64,000 nucleotides of DNA from Margaritispora aquatica (lineage: Eukaryota; Ascomycota; Leotiomycetes; Helotiales; Discinellaceae). The position numbers and the translations under genes were made by a program. This document shows positions 59,001 through 64,000 of the stretch, piece by piece. The number at the start of each line of letters is the position of its first letter. Within the stretch, counting starts at the first letter, position 1. Under the pieces are notes generated by a model that searched no databases, was not told the DNA's origin, and saw nothing but the letters and a program-made list of their open reading frames with translations. Location of the stretch: positions 1,178,001-1,242,000 of the forward strand of contig VJWN01000011.1 in the NCBI GenBank assembly GCA_007644065.1. The letters are read 5' to 3'.

Positions 59001-59395
59001 GCCCTCTCACTGGAATCAGCAAATCTGGGATCCAATTCTACACAACTACATTCCACCTGAACATCGACTCCGACCTCGATGTACCTCTCGGTATCCACCT
59101 CGCTGCACCAGCGGGTACGATCGCGAGAGTGATGATCTGGATCAATGGATACCAATACGGTAAATACGTACCACACATTGGTCCTCAGACCAGATTCCCC
59201 GTTCCTCCTGGAGTCATCAACAACAGGGGCTTGAACACAATGGCGCTGAGTCTGTGGGCCATGACCGATGCGGGAGCGAATCTGACAACGGTTGAATTGT
59301 TCTCGTATGGTGCTTATCAGACCGATTTCAAGTTCAATAGGGATTGGAGCTATCTTCAGCCTGGATATGATGCCAGCAGATTGCAATATGCCTGA
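56088..59395 (+). CDS. Secreted GH35 beta-galactosidase
   Basis: It hydrolyses terminal beta-galactosyl residues, in fungi often from pectic galactan or other plant polymers. About seven exons give close to 985 residues. [20 protein letters not shown] is a clear signal peptide. The GH35 barrel holds [38 protein letters not shown], the acid/base Glu in [11 protein letters not shown], and the nucleophile Glu in [35 protein letters not shown] closes the barrel. Several beta-sandwich domains follow in a large last exon (from about 57610), including a late jelly-roll region with [10 protein letters not shown] and [20 protein letters not shown]. Many N-x-S/T sites fit a secreted glycoprotein. Catalytic residues and exon phases look intact. 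The TATA box and short leader suggest inducible expression. Confidence 0.92.
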
Positions 59396-62300
59396 ACAAA
59401 AAAGGCATTTCATGTAGATATTACTGATGTGCACGAGGAACATATTGGGTTGTTAATCTAATTCAGCAGCACTCCATCAGTCCATAAATACTCGTATTTC
59501 AACCAACAAGGTCCAATAGAAATCTCAATCCTTGATGTGTTGAATGGGTAACTCTGCAGATAAGGCAGAGCGCCAAATGATGCCATCTTCCGCACTGAAT
59601 AGTATCTCGTGCTAAGTAATTCAAACAATGATGAAAACAAATCTCACAGAGCACACCAAACCCACTTAAATCTTTCCAAAGGCAAAGTGAGATCAAAGTT
59701 AAAATCAAACAAAAATAAAATAAATTTCCCCACCACAGTCCGAATTGCAACATAATAGTGATAATTCAACTCAGATATAGCCAAGGATATTTGACGTCAG
59801 ACATGCTGTAACCCCCAAAACATCACACTTCTGCGCCTCTCTCCACATCTATCGTCACTCACCTCCATCATTCCCCTCCTACCCCACCTATCTCAACGTA
59901 CATACACCCAGAACTCCCAAACCATCTGATACCAAGACCGCGTACCTCCTCACCGCATCATACAAAAAAAAAAACCAAAACGGCCTCACAATCCGCCTCC
60001 GCCTCACCTCTCACTGGCATGACAAAACACAAAGTTCCCACCCGCCGCAAGGCGAAAGGGTGAAGGGAAAAAAAAGTGGACGAGATCTGCGCGCCACGTT
60101 TAGCAGACGTGCAACAGATCGACATTGCCCAAACTCGCATTTCCACTTCCCCATCCGAGCACCGCACCACACAGAAGATTTCAATCGAGAAGCCTCCGTG
60201 TGTTCCTCGTATAGTACTGGGAATTCGCAAGCCCTCGATGAGATGAAGGTTAGAGGCTAGTACTGGTGCCGAAGGTGATTGGTACAACGCTGTTGCTTGC
60301 GACTGCTGCCGTGCTTATATTATGGGACACTGACAGATGCAGACGTAAGATGCGATCGCGAATGCGCCTCGTTCGTTCGGAGGACTCGGGTGTGCGTCGG
60401 AGTTAACAGTGGGATTGGGTGGCGAGGGCTTGGGATTCTTGGGAGTTTGTGATCTGATTGTAAAGTTATTGTGAGTTTGTGTGTGTTTTTTTTTTTGGTG
60501 GCCGTGAGATTATAGAGAGAAGTAGGTCCAGTAAGGGTGTGAATTGAGTTAACTTGGGCAGTTTGTGCGCTTTGGTTGACTTCACTGGCTAGTAGCACAA
60601 TTAGCAGCAAATAGCTCTCATCGTCGTTGTTGTTCTTGTTATCCTCATGTCTCGATTATGGATCTATTGTGACTTCTTCATAGTAGAGCATTGCTGAATT
60701 CCACGATCAAATAGTTGAGGCATTGTTAACTTCTGAGAAAGGTTTGTGGGATCCGGCTTCCCGTGGTGTCTAGCTATCTACTTACTCTGGAAGCCATATG
60801 GACTTTCCTTCTATCATTTAAAGCGCACTGTCAAATGATATACACCTCATGTCATATTAATTTGCGAACGGATCAAGTAATTGAAAGTTACAGGGTTAAT
60901 TTTCGCCGTTAATGATGGCATTTCATGATGCGGAGTATTGAGTAATGGAGATTATAATAAACCATGTGTAGTTTGAACTATTCCCCGTGAACCAATGTAA
61001 TATTGGCTAGGTAATCTTTCAGGAATGGTACACAGTTATCAACGACCAGGTAGTAAAGACAATACAACGACTCGATAGAGTAGATCAATCGTCTCTCAAG
61101 GAGTGGAAGCTCGCTTGGCTAACCGAATGAATTCAGCTCCTGGAGAAGCAATTTTAGTTACAGCAAAGAACTTTCATATTATCGTTCATATACCCCTTTG
61201 GAGATATATGAGTATTTGAAACTGCTGAAAGAGTAATTCAATTTGTTTATAGGTCCATCAATAAGATGCAGGTATATGTTAGGTCAAGAAATCCCTCGAA
61301 TGCAGGATGGCACGAAGAATTACCCATCTAAAGTTTAGCAATAAACGAGCTTGCTCCTTCGGGATAGCGTCTCAAACCATGTATATTATATAGCTCACCC
61401 TCAGATATAAGATATATGTCAACGAAAGCCCTATCACAGAAGTGCATTGCATGGAAGATCGAAGTATCCCAACCCCTGCAATTTATAGCTCGGCAAACCA
61501 CATCCAAGCATCAACACCCGCTGAAGGAGGAATATGCAATCAAAGAAAAATAAAACATATCATTTCCTTAGCCACGTAATCCGACATTCGACAGAACAGA
61601 ACACGAATAGAAATCCAGAAAATTCGATAATTAAAACGCATATCTCCAAAAGAAACAAAACAAAACAACCAATCAAACCTCACATTACGTCCACAAGCCC
61701 TCGAGTCTCGAATCGTCTCAATCTCGTCTCAACCTCAAACACTTAACCAGCAAGACCTTGCGGCTGTCCATCGAATCATATCATCTCAAGCAAATCCTCA
61801 GAATTGCCTTATGTACCTACGAGTAACCAGTACAGAAACTTCCATCTTCCCACTTTTCCTTCTTCGACCGCAATCATTCCACCCACACACACAAAACCCC
61901 AGAACCCCGCCGATCTCTACCCAGCACGTCAAATCGATCATCTCATTAATTTCATCACCCGTTGAACATTGAACATGCCAGGCAGCAGGCCCCTAATCCG
62001 CATTCAGCCTGACACGCCAACACAGCTGCTGTTGCTGCAGCACATACATGCATGAAATACACTTCCCAGATCCATGCTCACGTTCCACCAAAACGAAGTC
62101 TTCTGTACAAACCCTGCATGTTTTCCATTGGCTTTGGGGCTTTTGCTTTTCGGATTTTCGTTGGCAAAGATTCGACTCTTTTTTTTCTGCCGGTCGTGTC
62201 TGTCGGCCAGGTCGTATTCTTCAAATTTAACCTTGCATATGTGCGGAACATATTCAAACCGATACCGTCGTGCCTTGGCATTTCCCCTTTCCACACACAT

Positions 62301-64000
62301 CAGCATCCATCTCGAGGGACCCTCCCTCCCTCTGTCATAGAGAATCTACTATGCCGGATATGAACGTTTTGTTTCCCTGCTTCATATTGCATCGAGTATG
62401 ATTTTCCTACATTATTAAACAATTTGACGTGCCTCATCTTAAATCTGACCTTCTGAATCACAAATCTTACAGGCCTTTCCCTTTCATTCTCTTCGCACCC
62501 TCGTCGTCTTTCGCTTCGCTTATACACACAAACTTCCCCCTTTCTACCTCCTGTCTACCTATAATCTGCACTACACACAAAGAAACCACACTAATTCCTA
62601 CAAGGCAACCACTTACATTCTTCAAATTTCAATCTGAATCTCAATCTTCAACCAACTTCCGCTTCCACTTCCCATTCATCATTATTTCCTTCCTTTTTCC
62701 CGCAGCCAGCAGCAACAGAGAGGGATCCTCCCTGCAACAACGGTCCTGCGCTGCGATGCAAGCTGCAAAGGGATAAAAGGAAAAAGAAAAAAAAGGCAAT
62801 GCGAAGAAAGCCCTGCCGAAAATCTCGCAATAACATACATCCAGTTCCGACACCAGCATAAGCCGGACATGACGCACGTAAGGAAGTCAGGTCAGGGTAG
62901 TCGTTCAACACGATGGCGCGAAAATCGAAGGATTTCCATGCCCACTCCACACACGCCCGATACCGTGCTTGCTTTCTTGCTTTCTTCATTCCATTCCATC
63001 CAAACGGGTAACAGCCAGCGGACAAATAAAGTATCAAAAGGCACAACGGACCGTTCGAATCTCGCATCATCGCGCGCATATCATGGGAATGGACGGAAGG
63101 AGGAAAAGTGGGAAACTTTTTCCGGCCCGTTTTTGCCTGTTTTGAACCTGACCTGACCCTCAGGTTGGTGCATTTGTCGGCATCACGTGAGAATCACGGT
63201 ACCTTACCTTACCTCACCTTACCAAGGCAGACAACCTTTGCTAGGTAGAGAAAGTTTAAACAAAATTTGAACAATGGACATCTCAGCTGCTGCTCGTGCC
63301 GTACCTAATTCCTGATATCTAATATCTACCTACTGTACCTAACCAAGGCACCTGCAGCTTCAGGCGCCCAATCCACCTTCTACGCGCGTAAGAACCAAGA
63401 GCGAGGAGAGTGTGTGAGTTTATGGCAAAAGTTGAGTCGACCAAAATGAATCGAATGCTTGCTGGGGCCGTGAGGCGAGATGAGATGAGATGAGACGCGA
63501 CAGCTTCGGTGAGAGCGTTTGGAAGGTCTCCTTCTGGTGGGTGGTGTCCTCGCCTGGAAGAAAGGGAATGCCCGCCCTGTCTCTCAGGTACTACTGGATT
63601 GGCGGCTAGATCTCGATACTTTCTTTTACCTTGATTGAGCTGGACGGAAATGGCAAGTGAGATATGTCGCGTCTGTGCTCGGCAATATTTCCGAAGGCTC
63701 TTACTTTACCTGCAGGATCGTTTTAAGAGAATGACAAGACGGGAAAAGAGTGCTCTCTGAAGTGCTTAATTCTTTGGTACATTCAGTCATGATACAGTAC
63801 TGTTGTGGTCCTGTGTAATCTAATCGTACAATCGTGGGTTGCATCTTCCCCTCCTTCATGTTGCATAACACCATCTCATCTCATCCTTTCTCGCAATCCC
63901 GTCCGTTCCCGCCATTTCTGGGCATCAAGAGCTGCTTCGTACTAAGACAGACAGAGGAAAATAAAAGCAAATGTACAGTAGTCCAGTCGGAAAGGAAATT
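59396..64000. other. Gene-free right end, 4.6 kb
   Basis: Nothing convincing is coding. It holds poly-A or poly-T runs (about 59966, 60487), C/T-rich stretches at 59800-60000 and 62440-62700, and TACCTTACC words with CACGTG at about 63185-63230. The frames at 62004-63156 overlap on both strands without family signal. It may include upstream sequence of a gene beyond the window. Confidence 0.5.

Noticed and set aside
50702..59395. P450, hypothetical, DUF218 and GH35 genes considered as a biosynthetic cluster
   Set aside because: No backbone enzyme (PKS, NRPS, terpene cyclase) or dedicated regulator is present, and the genes have unrelated roles.
62004..63156. Overlapping open frames on both strands near the right end
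   Set aside because: Mutually overlapping and without family features; probably leader or intergenic DNA.
1..64000. tRNA, 5S rRNA and intact transposon searches by eye
   Set aside because: No convincing T-loop/acceptor pairing, 5S-like sequence, or transposase or reverse-transcriptase motif was found. Short or degraded copies could have been missed.

Overview
The window is nuclear DNA of a filamentous ascomycete (Pezizomycotina; a leotiomycete is my guess from overall feel, not shown directly). Genes carry short introns, mostly about 47-85 nt, with GTAAGT-like donors, CTAAC/CTGAC-like branch sites and CAG/TAG acceptors. They lie on both strands with no operons, and most proteins belong to typical ascomycete families. 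I see no rRNA, tRNA, CRISPR array or intact transposon.

Left part (1-15 kb). A SUMO E1 subunit (Aos1) is cut by the window start and a conserved fungal protein follows on the plus strand. Next comes a run of regulator-type genes: two same-strand bZIP genes with matching exon layout (3979-4796 and 6795-7617), a fungal transcription-factor-like gene (8343-10027), a multi-chromodomain gene (10277-11549) and, after 2.3 kb without genes, an F-box-like hypothetical protein (13821-15032). Three neighbours in this run read with lesions: the second bZIP, the transcription factor and the chromodomain gene. Genes further right mostly splice cleanly.

Middle part (15-33.6 kb). One gene, a DUF2841-type putative regulator (20415-22458, minus strand), sits between about 5.4 kb and 11 kb without a convincing gene. 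The flanks hold hexamer and tetramer repeats, a short interstitial telomere-like (CCCTAA) run at 25818, a GGTA/TACC-rich tract with an inverted repeat at 26.1 kb, a possible coding remnant at 27.2-28.9 kb and a 23-G homopolymer at 32105.

Right part (33.6-59.4 kb). This stretch is denser: a full-size ABCC/MRP transporter of the Ycf1/Bpt1 type, the bHLH factor Cbf1, the GID ubiquitin-ligase subunit Fyv10/Gid9, two coiled-coil proteins of unknown function, a cytochrome P450, an unrecognised five-exon gene, a DUF218 (YdcF-like) protein and a secreted GH35 beta-galactosidase. Three pairs are divergent with shared upstream DNA: Cbf1/Gid9, P450/hypothetical and DUF218/GH35. They are a mixed set rather than a pathway. 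Loose themes are regulation of metabolism (Cbf1; GID complex), detoxification and transport (ABCC, P450) and plant-polymer use (GH35). From 59396 to the end I see no gene. I found no clearly new multi-gene system; the oddest signal is the in-frame UGA-CGG stop between chromodomains at 10547-10549.
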